Program-made: the position numbers and the translations under genes
Shown: one piece after another, positions 10,491-19,617 of the stretch
How the letters are laid out: each line of letters begins with the position of its first letter
How positions within the stretch are numbered: the first letter of the stretch is position 1
Notes under the pieces: generated by a model
Told to the model about the DNA's origin: nothing
Database searches by the model: none
What the model saw: only the letters and a program-made list of their open reading frames with translations
Source: Methanobacteriaceae archaeon
Lineage (GTDB): Archaea; Methanobacteriota; Methanobacteria; Methanobacteriales; Methanobacteriaceae
Assembly (NCBI GenBank): GCA_030656015.1
Contig: JAUSNX010000001.1
Coordinates: forward strand, 186,001 to 250,000
Reading direction: 5' to 3'
DNA: 64,000 nucleotides

Positions 10491-10933
10491 ATACTTCTGA
10501 AATTTTATTTTTAAGAGGTGAATCAGGAACTGTGGGAATTGTTAAATCTGGTGATCCGAGAATGGTCTTTATTGGCACACCAGATGAAGATGAAGTAGTA
10601 ATGTTTCTTGAAAAAGAAGATTTACTAGTAATATCTGCTTTTGGAGAAGGAACGGAGATAGAAAAAGGTATTAAATGTATGGCCTATCTTTTAAGGGAAA
10701 TGGAATCCCCTATTGTGGTTTTACCAGATAATCACCCTACTTCTAAAAGATTAAAAATGGTAGTAGCTGTGGGAAGTAATGTAAGGCTGGACTGTAATAT
10801 TGTACCGGGCACCCACCCAGAACAGGACATTTTATGTGCCTGCGAGACTCTTTCCGGAGTTAAACTAAATTCAACCGAAGAAGGAGTATTAATTGAAGGA
10901 AATGTTGAAAATTTAAAGTTAGAAACTCTTTAA
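10448..10933 (+). CDS. Conserved hypothetical protein, family not recognised
   Basis: The protein is 161 residues from the ATG at 10448, or about 151 from a GTG at 10478 that lies at the end of the zinc-ribbon gene. It looks like a compact alpha/beta fold with repeated strand motifs (TVGIVKSGDPRMVFIGTP, DLLVISAFGEGTEIEKGI, SPIVVLPDNHPTSKRL) and a segment with two cysteines, DILCACETLSG. I see no signal peptide or membrane helix. Overlap with the zinc-ribbon gene suggests a two-gene unit whose products may work together. I cannot assign a function. Confidence 0.8.
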   Translation: MSIMPIRQRGVLRIDTSEILFLRGESGTVGIVKSGDPRMVFIGTPDEDEVVMFLEKEDLLVISAFGEGTEIEKGIKCMAYLLREMESPIVVLPDNHPTSKRLKMVVAVGSNVRLDCNIVPGTHPEQDILCACETLSGVKLNSTEEGVLIEGNVENLKLETL

Positions 10934-11497
10934 TTCCACTAATCTTTTTTAAATAATCTTTTTTTACTAACCAATATATAAAAATAAATAATTATTTATT
11001 TTTTAGTAAAATTTAAAACGGTTCTAGTTAATTAAATGATTATATTTTTTTTTAAAATTATTACTTAAATGCCCCATTTTCCGTTTTAAGTATGAATTAA
11101 TCAGTGATTAAGATTTATTATGTTTGTTATTAAGGTAATGTTTATAAGGGATTATGTTAGATGTTAGAATTGTTTTTATCTTATTGATAAATTCATCATG
11201 TGGAGATCTTATCTTAATAGGATCTTCCATGACCCCCCCCTAAATATGGCCATTTAATATTATCCCTTAAATCATAATTTTATTTTAAAACATTATTTTT
11301 CCAGTTCATGCCTGAAATCATAGATATAATCCAATATTACTAATTAATGACTTATTTTTTTAATTGAATCCTATTTTTATTCCAATTCCTTAAAACTAAA
11401 TATTTATTAAGTTGGAATCACACAATAATATTCTAAGATACAATTTAAGTAATTTTTAGGAAATATTTAGTTCAATCTGCATTAATTGGTGATTAAT
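10934..11497. other. Gene-free stretch with promoter-like element, hairpin and C8 tract
   Basis: No plausible coding frame is seen in these 564 bases. A TATA-like TTTATAAGGG sits near 11140-11150. About 55 bases later there is a hairpin at 11202-11228 with arms of 11 and 12 bases (one bulge, one G-T pair) and a CTTA loop, then eight C residues at 11233-11240. A small RNA or a long leader for the HEAT gene are both possible. Confidence 0.45.
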
Positions 11498-11929
11498 TTG
11501 GCCGGTGTTTTGGGATTTCAAATAGAGACTATGAAACTGGATAATGATTTAAAATCTCTGGTTTCAATTTTAAAAGAAGAAAATCCACAGATGAGAAAAG
11601 AAGCAGCGAAAGCAATAGGGCAAATTGGAAACCATAACTGCTTAAAATATCTTTTCAGTGTTCTAAAAGATGATTCTTGGGGAGTTAGAGCAGTAGCTGT
11701 TCAATCAGTAGGTAAAATCGCAGAAAAAAAAGATAAAAAATCCAGAGCGAAGATTATAGATCTTTTAGATGATGAAGACTGGACAGTTAGATGTGCTGCC
11801 ATAGAATCTTTGGCCCGAATTTCAGGACCAGAATCAATTGATTTAATAGCCCCGGCAGTTATGGATACAGATCCTCATGTTAAAGAAACAGCATTTAATG
11901 TACTAAAAAGCATTAATGAGACACATTGA
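11498..11929 (+). CDS. HEAT-repeat protein (PBS lyase-like)
   Basis: I choose the TTG at 11498 because GGTGAT lies just upstream; a TTG at 11486 would contain that site. The 143-residue product is made of about four HEAT-like helical repeats: MRKEAAKAIGQIGNHNCLKY, WGVRAVAVQSVGKIAEKK, WTVRCAAIESLARISGPESI and HVKETAFNVLKSI. Such solenoids bind other proteins; some members act on phycobilins, but that role is not expected here. A second HEAT protein is encoded at 33570-34277. Confidence 0.85.
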   Translation: MAGVLGFQIETMKLDNDLKSLVSILKEENPQMRKEAAKAIGQIGNHNCLKYLFSVLKDDSWGVRAVAVQSVGKIAEKKDKKSRAKIIDLLDDEDWTVRCAAIESLARISGPESIDLIAPAVMDTDPHVKETAFNVLKSINETH

Positions 11930-12158
11930 TAATAATTGATTATAAATTAAACTTATTTTTTATAATAATTATTTTAAACACCAAGTTTATATAAAATAAT
12001 TAACAATAGTATACTATTCTAAATCATGATATCTAATTGTTATAATAGCTATATTTGCTTTGTTTTGATAATAAAAATATATTAAATTAATCTTTAAAAA
12101 AATTAAATCATTTTAACGACTTATTATATTAAAAAAATGTCATATTAACAGGGATTCT

Positions 12159-12869
12159 ATGTTCAACGAGTTTTATCAAATATTTGGACAAATGGTGTTT
12201 ATTGCGGGTATAATTATATTAGCCATGCTTTTTTCGACCCTTATTTTAGGGAAGATACTAATTAAACAGGACAGATTAATCTTTCCAAAAGTCTTACTTT
12301 TAACTATAGATCTTTTCTACGGTCCTTTCAAAAAATTTTCAGAAAGTATGGGTCTTGATGAAAAAATAGTGGACCATATAGGTGTAGAAGTTAGAAACAA
12401 AGTCAATGAAAAAAGATTTAAATCTACAAAATCTGATGAGAAACTTTTGATTCTTCCCCATTGTTTGAGAAGTCCTAATTGCGAGGCCACATTAGAACCA
12501 GCAGGATTAGTATGTACCAACTGCAAAAAATGTGTTATTGGGACTTTAAAGGAAAATGCAGAATGTGTTGGATACAAAGTATTCATTATACCCGGTTCCA
12601 CCTTCCTTAAAAAGATAATTGAACAAAATAACTTTAAAGCCGTGCTAGGAGTGGCTTGTTATCAGGATTTAAATCTGTCCATGATGAAGCTTTCCAAGTT
12701 TTCTCCACAGGGAGTTCCTCTATCCAGAGATGGTTGTTTTAAGACCAAAGTAGATCCTAAGGCGGTTTTAGAAAAGATGGGAATAACAGAAGAAGTTTCT
12801 GCTGAAAATTCTTCTATCAAAAATATCAGTCCCTGCAGCAAAGAAACCCCGGATAAACATTCTTTTTAG
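12159..12869 (+). CDS. DUF116 family membrane-anchored protein
   Basis: The 236-residue protein begins with one or two hydrophobic helices (about 10-35) and continues with a cytosolic DUF116 domain. The domain carries many cysteines: [31 protein letters not shown] and GVACYQDL. These could bind an iron-sulfur cluster or zinc. DUF116 is common in methanogens and some bacteria with no settled function. The ATG follows AGGGATTCT. The next gene, a TatD-like hydrolase, is on the same strand 186 bases away, so the link is loose. Confidence 0.88.
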   Translation: MFNEFYQIFGQMVFIAGIIILAMLFSTLILGKILIKQDRLIFPKVLLLTIDLFYGPFKKFSESMGLDEKIVDHIGVEVRNKVNEKRFKSTKSDEKLLILPHCLRSPNCEATLEPAGLVCTNCKKCVIGTLKENAECVGYKVFIIPGSTFLKKIIEQNNFKAVLGVACYQDLNLSMMKLSKFSPQGVPLSRDGCFKTKVDPKAVLEKMGITEEVSAENSSIKNISPCSKETPDKHSF

Positions 12870-13055
12870 ATTAAATTTCACAATTTCTTTTTTTATAATT
12901 TTTTGTTTTTTGATTAATATTTTATGAAATAAAATAAATTAATCCGTTATAATAGAATTTTATTTTAAAAATTGTAAAATATAACTATAAAATAAATCAA
13001 ATATATTTTAAGTTTAGTTTAAGTAGAAGTTATATAACAATTGAGATGAAATATT

Positions 13056-13898
13056 ATGGAAAATATTCCTATTACCGATAACCACATTCACGTAGACCCC
13101 TTCAATGGCGAAGGCCCTATAAAAGTTGCTGAAAAATTCCACAGATCAGGTGGTCAAAGAATGATCATTCCTAACAAACCTTCCTGGACTTTTGGAGAAC
13201 CATTTAACTTCACTAAGGCCATGGAAATGGTTCTAAAATATGTGGATGAAATAAATTCCAATACTGGGGTGAAGGCCTATGCGGTAGTGGGGCTACATCC
13301 TGCTGAGCTTTCCCGTTTACTAGAAAGTGGTAAGGACTTAAAAGCTGCCGAAAAAATAATTAAAAAAGGATTAGAGTATGCCCAGAAACTGGTCATTGAA
13401 GGAAAAGCCGTGGCCATAGGCGAAATAGGAAGGCCGCATTATGAAGTAAGTTCGCAAGAATGGGATCTGCAGAATGAAATCATGATTTATGCCATGGAAC
13501 TGGCTAAGGAAGCAGACTGTGCTGTGCAACTGCATACGGAAACCTCCAGTGAAGAGCAATTCGAAGAATTCTCTTTAATGGCAAAAAAAGCTGGGTTGAG
13601 AACATATAAACTGGTAAAACATTTCTCAGGCCCATATACTGATGAGAAGGAGAATTTTGGATTGACTCCTTCTTTGATTTCCACCAGAGATGTGGTATCT
13701 AAAGGAATTAAAAAAAGTAATTATTTTTTAATGGAAACTGATTATCTGGATGATTTAACTAGGCCTGGTGCCGTTTTAGGGCCAAAAACCGTTCCCCGTA
13801 GGACCCAAGAATTCATTAATAAAGGCTTAATGACTGAAGAAGATGCTTTTAAAATCCATTCAGATAATATTAAAAGAGTTTATGGGATAGAAGATTGA
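13056..13898 (+). CDS. TatD-related metal-dependent hydrolase
   Basis: The 280-residue protein is a TIM-barrel amidohydrolase-like enzyme. Metal ligands expected in the family are visible as DNHIHVDPFNG near residues 8-18, VVGLHPAEL near 78, IGEIGRPHYE near 120 and VQLHTETSSEEQ near 155. VKHFSGPYTDE and METDYLDD later supply the remaining histidine and aspartate. Archaeal members of this group are often annotated as TatD-like deoxyribonucleases, but the substrate is not known. GAGATGA stands upstream of the ATG. Confidence 0.87.
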   Translation: MENIPITDNHIHVDPFNGEGPIKVAEKFHRSGGQRMIIPNKPSWTFGEPFNFTKAMEMVLKYVDEINSNTGVKAYAVVGLHPAELSRLLESGKDLKAAEKIIKKGLEYAQKLVIEGKAVAIGEIGRPHYEVSSQEWDLQNEIMIYAMELAKEADCAVQLHTETSSEEQFEEFSLMAKKAGLRTYKLVKHFSGPYTDEKENFGLTPSLISTRDVVSKGIKKSNYFLMETDYLDDLTRPGAVLGPKTVPRRTQEFINKGLMTEEDAFKIHSDNIKRVYGIED

Positions 13899-13970
13899 TT
13901 TTTAAAATATATTTTTACTTAAAAATTAATCCCATTAATTATTTATTATTTTTAAAGCCAATATTAAATC

Positions 13971-14474
13971 ATGAAAAACCATTGTTATGAAAATTATCCC
14001 TTAAAAATCGTCTTTTTAAGCAACATATTAATATTATCCATTTATATTATAGGTGCTGTCATCATATACAATCTAGGATGGTTTTACTCCGTATTATATT
14101 TAATATATTGCCTAATTTTAGAGATTAAAGTCTTGAAAAAAGGTTGCGTGAATTGTTATTATTATGGTAAAATTTGTGGTTTTGGTAAAGGTCGCTTGAG
14201 TGCCTTATTTTTCAAAAAAGGTGATCCTTCTAAATTTTCCCATAAAGAATTGAAATGGAAAGATATGATTCCAGATATATTAGTTTTTATTGTGCCCACA
14301 TTAGCAGGAATATTTATATTATTATCTAATTTTTCATGGCTAATCCTTTCATTAATTGTAGTTCTTTTAATACTTTCACTATTTGGTAATGCTCTAATCA
14401 GGGGATTAACCTGTCCAAAGTGTAAACAAAGCGAGTTAGGTTGTCCTGCTCACGATTTATTTCAAAAAAAATGA
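13971..14474 (+). CDS. Small membrane protein with cysteine clusters, unrecognised
   Basis: The 167-residue product has about four predicted membrane helices (near 12-32, 35-52, 100-120 and 122-140). A loop between the second and third helices contains CVNCYYYGKICGFGKG. A second cluster, CPKCKQSELGCPAHD, lies at the C-terminus. The spacing suggests metal or iron-sulfur binding on the cytosolic face. The start codon lacks a clear ribosome-binding site, so the message may be leaderless. I do not recognise the family. Confidence 0.8.
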   Translation: MKNHCYENYPLKIVFLSNILILSIYIIGAVIIYNLGWFYSVLYLIYCLILEIKVLKKGCVNCYYYGKICGFGKGRLSALFFKKGDPSKFSHKELKWKDMIPDILVFIVPTLAGIFILLSNFSWLILSLIVVLLILSLFGNALIRGLTCPKCKQSELGCPAHDLFQKK

Positions 14475-14530
14475 GAAATGATTAAATGATAATAGTGAAT
14501 TGAGTAAAATAAATTAAAAAAAAATTGTTT

Positions 14531-15109
14531 TTAGTGGCTTCCACCAATAATGAAACTCACAGCACTAATTACAATACCTATAATAACTATTTCTAAACTT
14601 GTTTTAAATAGACTTTCTCTAGAAACTCTACCTAAATAAACACCTAGAATGATTAATGCCGTAAAACACATGACAATAGTAGTCACGGTGGCTGTCATTC
14701 TATCAGCAATGAGTAAAAAAGGCAGTACTGGTACGAATGATCCTATAAAACTGGAAAATCCATGGGTAAACATACTCATGTAAATTCTGCGCTTGGCCTG
14801 TTTGTGAATTATGGTATCATCCAGTTTTCCCTCATCCATGACCATCTTACGTTCCAGTTCTCTGAGGGTCCGTGTTTCTTCGGCCCGTTCACCAATAAAT
14901 GATCCAAATGCATTGGACATAGCCAGAGCAATACCACCACTAAGTCCAGTTAGGCCTATGAGATAATTTTGAACTTCACCACCACCCAGGGCAATGACTC
15001 CACTGGCAGTTAGGATCACTCCCATAACAGCCAGGATACCATCTAAGGTTCCTAAGGCTACATATCTGCTCATTTGAAGGTATTCGTGTATAAATTCCCT
15101 TATGTTCAT
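14531..15109 (-). CDS. VIT1/CCC1-like membrane transporter family protein
   Basis: The 192-residue protein has about five membrane helices and the VIT1/CCC1 signature near the N-terminus (LGTLDGILAVMGVILTASGV). A charged cytosolic segment (ERAEETRTLRELERKMVMDEG) follows the second helix, as in iron and manganese transporters of this family. GFSSFIGSFVPVLPFLL near residue 120 is also typical. The family moves Fe(II) or Mn(II) across membranes; the metal and direction here are inferences. AGGAG lies about ten bases upstream of the ATG. Confidence 0.85.
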   Translation of the reverse strand: MNIREFIHEYLQMSRYVALGTLDGILAVMGVILTASGVIALGGGEVQNYLIGLTGLSGGIALAMSNAFGSFIGERAEETRTLRELERKMVMDEGKLDDTIIHKQAKRRIYMSMFTHGFSSFIGSFVPVLPFLLIADRMTATVTTIVMCFTALIILGVYLGRVSRESLFKTSLEIVIIGIVISAVSFIIGGSH

Positions 15110-15199
15110 TTAAAAAGTTCTCCTTGAATGAAAAATATAATAAAAAATGTTTTCATGTTTTTTTGATAAGTAATTTCTAAGGAAAATTTCTCATCAGAT

Positions 15200-16411
15200 T
15201 TATTTTCCCCGTCCTAAATCCTTATGGGCCCGGGCCAAATGTCCTGCAGCTAAAGCTCCCATTAGAGACAATTCTCCGGCCAGAACAATTCCAGCCACGA
15301 TTTCAGCAAACTTGTGGACTTTTCCAGAACCATAGGCATCCATGATTTCTAGACACTCTTTAGCTGTTTCCAGACGGGTTCCTCCGCCAAAAGTGGCTAG
15401 GGGAACATCAGGTAAGGTCACTGAAAAGTAAAGGTCCCCATTTTTGTCTTCAGCCGTGGTAATTCCCAGACTGCCCTCCACAATATGGGCCTCGTCCTGG
15501 CCCGTGGCCAAAAATATAGCTCCAATCATGTTAGCATACTGGGCATTGAATCCCATACTTCCAGATATAGCCGATCCCATGAAATTTTTAGCCATGTTCA
15601 CTTCTTCAATGGCTTCAGGAGTAGTTTTAAGTTTTTTATTCACTATTTCTTTAGGAACCACTACTTCGGCCACCAGAGATTTTCCCCGGCCTTCAATTAA
15701 GTTTAAAGCAGCAGGTTTTTTATCTACGCAGACATTACCACTAAGGGCAATCACATGGGCCCCGGTCTCCTTAAATAATAAATTTAATGCTGATTCGGTG
15801 GCAATGGTTACCATATTCATACCCATACTGTCTCCAGTGGAGTATACGAATCTAGGGTATAAATAATGGCCTACTACAATCACTGGATCAATTTTTAATA
15901 GTTTTCCGTGGCTAGTGGTGGATTCAGCAGCTTCTTTAAGTTCGTTGAAATGGTTTTCAATCCATTTTTTTATTTCCATGGCCTCCATAACGGATTCTGC
16001 CTTTATAACTGGGGCCCGGGTCATTTTATCGTCAATTATCCTAACATTAGCTCCGCCAGATTGACTTATAGTGGAGCATCCCCGATTTACGGAAGCAAGT
16101 AATGCTCCTTCAGAGGTGGCCAGTGGAACATAAAATTCTCCTTCAGCGTGTTCTCCATTGATTTTTAGAGGCCCTGCTACTCCCACAGGGATCTGAATAG
16201 CACCTATAGGGTTTTCTATATTCTTTTTCATGGCCTCTTCCATGTCCAGCGAGAAGTGTGATACATGGTCCAGTGAAGATGCAGAAATTGTTTCCATGAA
16301 TTTGCGCCGGATTTCAACAGCTTCAGGAACTAATTGCGTGTATTTTTCTATTTCATGGAGTTTAATTTCGCCACGGGTAAGTTTATTAATAATTTCGTTT
16401 TCATCTACCAT
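15200..16411 (-). CDS. hmgA: 3-hydroxy-3-methylglutaryl-CoA reductase
   Basis: The enzyme reduces HMG-CoA to mevalonate with NADPH and feeds isoprenoid synthesis for archaeal lipids. Class I signatures include IGAIQIPVGVAGPL, PLATSEGALLASVNRG with the catalytic glutamate, STGDSMGMNMVT, SGNVCVDKKPA with the catalytic lysine, AGELSLMGALAAG, and the C-terminal histidine in HLARAHKDLGRGK. I place the start at the ATG at 16411 (403 residues) because AGTGAT lies upstream; a GTG at 16420 would overlap that site. The length fits the archaeal single-domain form without a membrane anchor. Confidence 0.97.
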   Translation of the reverse strand: MVDENEIINKLTRGEIKLHEIEKYTQLVPEAVEIRRKFMETISASSLDHVSHFSLDMEEAMKKNIENPIGAIQIPVGVAGPLKINGEHAEGEFYVPLATSEGALLASVNRGCSTISQSGGANVRIIDDKMTRAPVIKAESVMEAMEIKKWIENHFNELKEAAESTTSHGKLLKIDPVIVVGHYLYPRFVYSTGDSMGMNMVTIATESALNLLFKETGAHVIALSGNVCVDKKPAALNLIEGRGKSLVAEVVVPKEIVNKKLKTTPEAIEEVNMAKNFMGSAISGSMGFNAQYANMIGAIFLATGQDEAHIVEGSLGITTAEDKNGDLYFSVTLPDVPLATFGGGTRLETAKECLEIMDAYGSGKVHKFAEIVAGIVLAGELSLMGALAAGHLARAHKDLGRGK

Positions 16412-16610
16412 ATTTATCACTTAAAATGATTTTAATAAAATTTTTTTAAAATAAAATAATTCTTGAAGTTTGAAAATTAAATTAAAGATTGTGAAATAAT
16501 TAAATTAAATTAATTACCCAGCTTAGATTTTGAAATTCAATTATTGGATAAAATATTAATTAAAATAATTTTTTAAGTTAAAATATTATTTAGAATATGA
16601 TTAAAATAAA

Positions 16611-17471
16611 TCATTTGAATTCTTTAATAATATTAATTATTTCAGAAGGCTTTCGGGCCACTTGGACTCCTGCGGACTCCAGGGCATTGATTTTGCTCTC
16701 TGCAGTTCCACTGTTGCCTTCAATAATAGCACCAGCATGCCCCATTTTTTTACCTGGTGGTGCGGTGGTTCCAGAGATAAAAGCCATAACGGGCTTGGAA
16801 ATATTCTTTTCAATATATTTAGCTGCCTTTTCCTCGGCATTTCCTCCAATTTCACCAATCATGACCATGTAATCTGTATCAGGATCATCTTCAAATTTTT
16901 TAAGAACTGTGGAAAAATCCAGACCTACCACCGGATCCCCACCAATTCCAATACATGTACTCTGGCCCATTCCTGCTCCAGTGATTTGACTGGCGAATTC
17001 ATAGGTCAGGGTTCCGCTTCGGGATACAATACCCACATTTCCTTCATTAAATATATGGGTGGGCATAATTCCCAGTTTTCCCACACCAGGAGATATAATT
17101 CCTGGAGTATTAGGCCCTATAACTGTTGTTCCTTTTTTTCGAGCATATTCCATTATTTGCATGGAATCATGAACGGGAATGTGTTCGGTTATAATTACCA
17201 CTAAATCCAGATGTTTAATGGATTCGAATGCTGCATCTTTGGCAAATGGAGCTGGAACGAAAATTATAGAAGCATTGACATCCATTTCTTCAGTTACTTC
17301 TTCAATTGAATCATATACATTTATAGGCCCGAATTTTTGGCCCCCACGACCTGGAGTTACCCCGGCCACAATATTCGTGCCATAATCCAGCATTTGTTCT
17401 GCATGAAAAGAACCTTGCTTACCAGTAATTCCTTGTACTAAACATTTAGTGTCTTTATCTAGAAGTATCAT
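16611..17471 (-). CDS. sucD: Succinate-CoA ligase (ADP-forming) alpha subunit
   Basis: The 286-residue protein matches the alpha subunit of succinyl-CoA synthetase. It has the CoA-binding Rossmann start ([18 protein letters not shown]), [28 protein letters not shown] near 125 and the phosphohistidine motif [17 protein letters not shown] near 245-261. In methanogens the enzyme works in the incomplete reductive TCA pathway toward 2-oxoglutarate. The beta subunit gene is not adjacent here, as is usual in Methanobacteriales. GGGATGAAAC precedes the ATG. Confidence 0.96.
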   Translation of the reverse strand: MILLDKDTKCLVQGITGKQGSFHAEQMLDYGTNIVAGVTPGRGGQKFGPINVYDSIEEVTEEMDVNASIIFVPAPFAKDAAFESIKHLDLVVIITEHIPVHDSMQIMEYARKKGTTVIGPNTPGIISPGVGKLGIMPTHIFNEGNVGIVSRSGTLTYEFASQITGAGMGQSTCIGIGGDPVVGLDFSTVLKKFEDDPDTDYMVMIGEIGGNAEEKAAKYIEKNISKPVMAFISGTTAPPGKKMGHAGAIIEGNSGTAESKINALESAGVQVARKPSEIINIIKEFK

Positions 17472-17782
17472 GTTTCATCCCTTTTTTGTAATCCATGAAT
17501 TATAATAATTATTAAAATAACGGAACATTATTTGTCCGTTTTTTATTCCATATTTTATTATCTGTAATTAATTTAGTAATTAATTTATTAAAATGGATAA
17601 CTTAACTTATCAAGAATATTTACAATAATTATATGCCATTATATAATTAAATTTCACTATTTTTGATCTAAAATTTATTTCAATCAAAAATGCTAATCTT
17701 CATGAAATTACATAGAATAGCTCTGAAAACTGAATTTCCTTAGAAACAAAGAAAATAATATAATAATAGAAATAGTTTGGAT
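17472..17782. other. Gene-free stretch upstream of sucD
   Basis: This 311-base AT-rich stretch holds no convincing gene. A hairpin with AACGGA and TCCGTT arms lies at about 17518-17542, followed on the plus strand by a T run; it is some 50 bases upstream of the sucD start. It could be a leader structure of sucD or an antisense terminator. Confidence 0.4.
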
Positions 17783-18511
17783 CTAAACTCTTAAAATTCT
17801 GGTTCTTTCTTCAAAAGGAACGGCTAAATCCATCATATTTCCGTTCATGTAAGCAGTAACTGACAATATAACACTTCCCGGAATCACATAAGATGGTGCC
17901 CCTCTTTTAACTAGGTAAACATTTTTATTACCCAGAGCAGCCCCTACCATGGCCCCAGCTACAACACCCACACTTTCCAAATCTTCCAAAGTGGCTACGA
18001 CCACCGGGTCGTCAGTCTTATCTGAAACATATCCTACACCCGGTATTTTTTTAACCCCAGGCACTATTTCATCACTGACATCAGTAACTCCTTCCATTCC
18101 ACGAGCGGCTTTGATTGCCGAGTTGGCAGCATTTCCCACAAAAGGTTCTCCACCATAAGTATCAAAGGCTAGAATAAGAGCATCTGGAAACCTATCTTGA
18201 CGTATATGGGCCTCAGCATAGGATATACCTTCACCAGCCCCTTCGGGAGTAGGAGATATACCATTAACATCACCTAAATCTTCTGAATTTTCGGTTAAAA
18301 TATCCACAATGCCACGATTAATTATTTCTAAAAGATCATCTTCTATAAAAGCACTGATAACTACATCATCACCAGTAATATTAGTTAAAGCAGCATTTTG
18401 AGCTCCTAAATCTATTAGCTGTGGAATATTAGCTTGTAGGTTTTTTATAAGATTCCCACTACAAGACGTGTCATTATTAGATATATCCGCACCAATGGCA
18501 GTTATTTTCAC
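17783..18511 (-). CDS. Conserved protein of unknown function, 242 residues
   Basis: I do not recognise this family. The protein looks soluble and alpha/beta, with many glycines and several blocks suggestive of ligand binding: GADISNNDTSCSGN at the N-terminus, GISPTPEGAGEGISYAEAH near 84-102, LAFDTYGGEPFVGNAANS near 115-132, GVGYVSDKTDDP near 158, and GVVAGAMVGAALGNKNVYL near 180-198. There is no signal peptide or membrane helix. The GTG start is supported by AGGTGATCTA directly upstream. Flanking genes (sucD and a DUF5518 protein) give no clear functional hint. Confidence 0.85.
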   Translation of the reverse strand: MKITAIGADISNNDTSCSGNLIKNLQANIPQLIDLGAQNAALTNITGDDVVISAFIEDDLLEIINRGIVDILTENSEDLGDVNGISPTPEGAGEGISYAEAHIRQDRFPDALILAFDTYGGEPFVGNAANSAIKAARGMEGVTDVSDEIVPGVKKIPGVGYVSDKTDDPVVVATLEDLESVGVVAGAMVGAALGNKNVYLVKRGAPSYVIPGSVILSVTAYMNGNMMDLAVPFEERTRILRV

Positions 18512-18737
18512 TAGATCACCTGTAAATTTCTTAAATTAACTTTAGTTAATTAATAGATAAATAAATTTTATTATGCTTTTGTTTTTAATAGATAATATAT
18601 TTTTTATTTCTATGCCCTTAGAACAATGATTAACTTAACTAAAATTAGAGAAATATTATAAAAAAATAGGATAAAACAAAAAAATATAAAACTAAAAAAC
18701 TTAGAAAATAATAGAAAATAAAAAAAAAGATATTTAT

Positions 18738-19130
18738 CTATTCTAAATCTTCTTCAGGCCTTTCTATCAATGATTCTGCTTTAATGGCTGAACCAATAGC
18801 TCCTCCAATAGCAGCCAATATTATCTGAATAACCAGATAAATCAAAAATGTATTTATATAGACGGATAGGTATGCCCCAACTCCCTGCATAGTTAGATAA
18901 ACTGAAAGCAGTATTATAGTTAAAATACCACCAATAACACCCATCAAAGTACCATTAAGTGCTCCTTTCATATAATTAGTACTAGCCATGAATCCAACAA
19001 TTATTCCTGCTAATAAAAACACAACGAGAATAGTATTCAAACCAGATACCATGGAAGATACAATGAAAAATGCTAAAGCAACAATTATACCAATTATGAC
19101 CGGTTTCCACTGTATATCATTTTTATTCAT
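18738..19130 (-). CDS. DUF5518-like small membrane protein
   Basis: The product has four hydrophobic helices separated by short glycine-rich turns (VGFMASTNYMKGALNGTLMGVIGG is cut here to its key feature: a Gly-rich central turn). A charged tail ends RPEEDLE. I take the ATG at 19130 (130 residues), preceded by GTGAAAAA, over an ATG at 19151. The layout resembles DUF5518 proteins, common in methanogens and haloarchaea with unknown function. Confidence 0.75.
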   Translation of the reverse strand: MNKNDIQWKPVIIGIIVALAFFIVSSMVSGLNTILVVFLLAGIIVGFMASTNYMKGALNGTLMGVIGGILTIILLSVYLTMQGVGAYLSVYINTFLIYLVIQIILAAIGGAIGSAIKAESLIERPEEDLE

Positions 19131-19617
19131 TTTTTCACATCCCAAAAACATTAAATTATTTCAACGTATTTATATACTAAATTATAGGGCCTTAATTTAA
19201 TAGTTTTCCCAAAATTATACCCAAATTTGTAACAATTTGCCCAAAATCACCTTATTGAATACGGGATAAATAAGCTGTGTTGGAAAATACATGATACATT
19301 AATAACCAATGAGAACATAGGTTAATTGCAGGTCCATTTACGCGGTTAAAAATTTAACCTTGTTCTACCAGGTGGACCTGCAACTAATACTAATTTTGAT
19401 AAATATTTTAATAAATTAAATATTTTATAAATTTTTATAAATAATACCAATTCAATAAAGACTTAATATATTAATTACTAATAATTTCAATAAAGTTTAT
19501 ATTATTTCTTTTAAAAATTTATTTTGAAAAAAGTTAATATAATATTATTATTTACCGTCATTAAATCTTTAAGAAAAAATAAATTAATGCCTATAAAAAA
19601 TAAAAGAGCTGTTAAAA
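19131..19617. other. Gene-free stretch between divergent genes
   Basis: No coding frame of note is present in 487 bases. A TATA-like element for the DUF5518 gene lies near 19165-19180 on the minus strand. The distinctive feature is the nested inverted repeat at 19326-19383, described separately. The remaining sequence is AT-rich spacer before aroD. Confidence 0.5.
19326..19383. repeat. Nested inverted repeat, possible structured RNA
   Basis: The outer arms TTGCAGGTCCA (19326-19336) and TGGACCTGCAA (19373-19383) are perfect complements of 11 bases and extend further past one mismatch. Inside, GGTTAAA (19344-19350) and TTTAACC (19353-19359) form a second hairpin, and ACCT/AGGT can form a competing third. 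The block is richer in G and C than its surroundings. It does not fold as a tRNA. It could be a small RNA, a cruciform protein site or a miniature element remnant. Confidence 0.55.

Noticed and set aside
15444-15866. 140-codon plus-strand frame
   Set aside because: It is antisense to HMG-CoA reductase and has no independent start signal.
16662-17204. 180-codon plus-strand frame
   Set aside because: It is antisense to sucD; its composition (rich in Ser, Asn, His, Cys) is that of a shadow frame.
19326-19383. Nested inverted repeat considered as a tRNA
   Set aside because: The outer stem is too long and no D-arm, anticodon arm or T-loop of the right size can be drawn.
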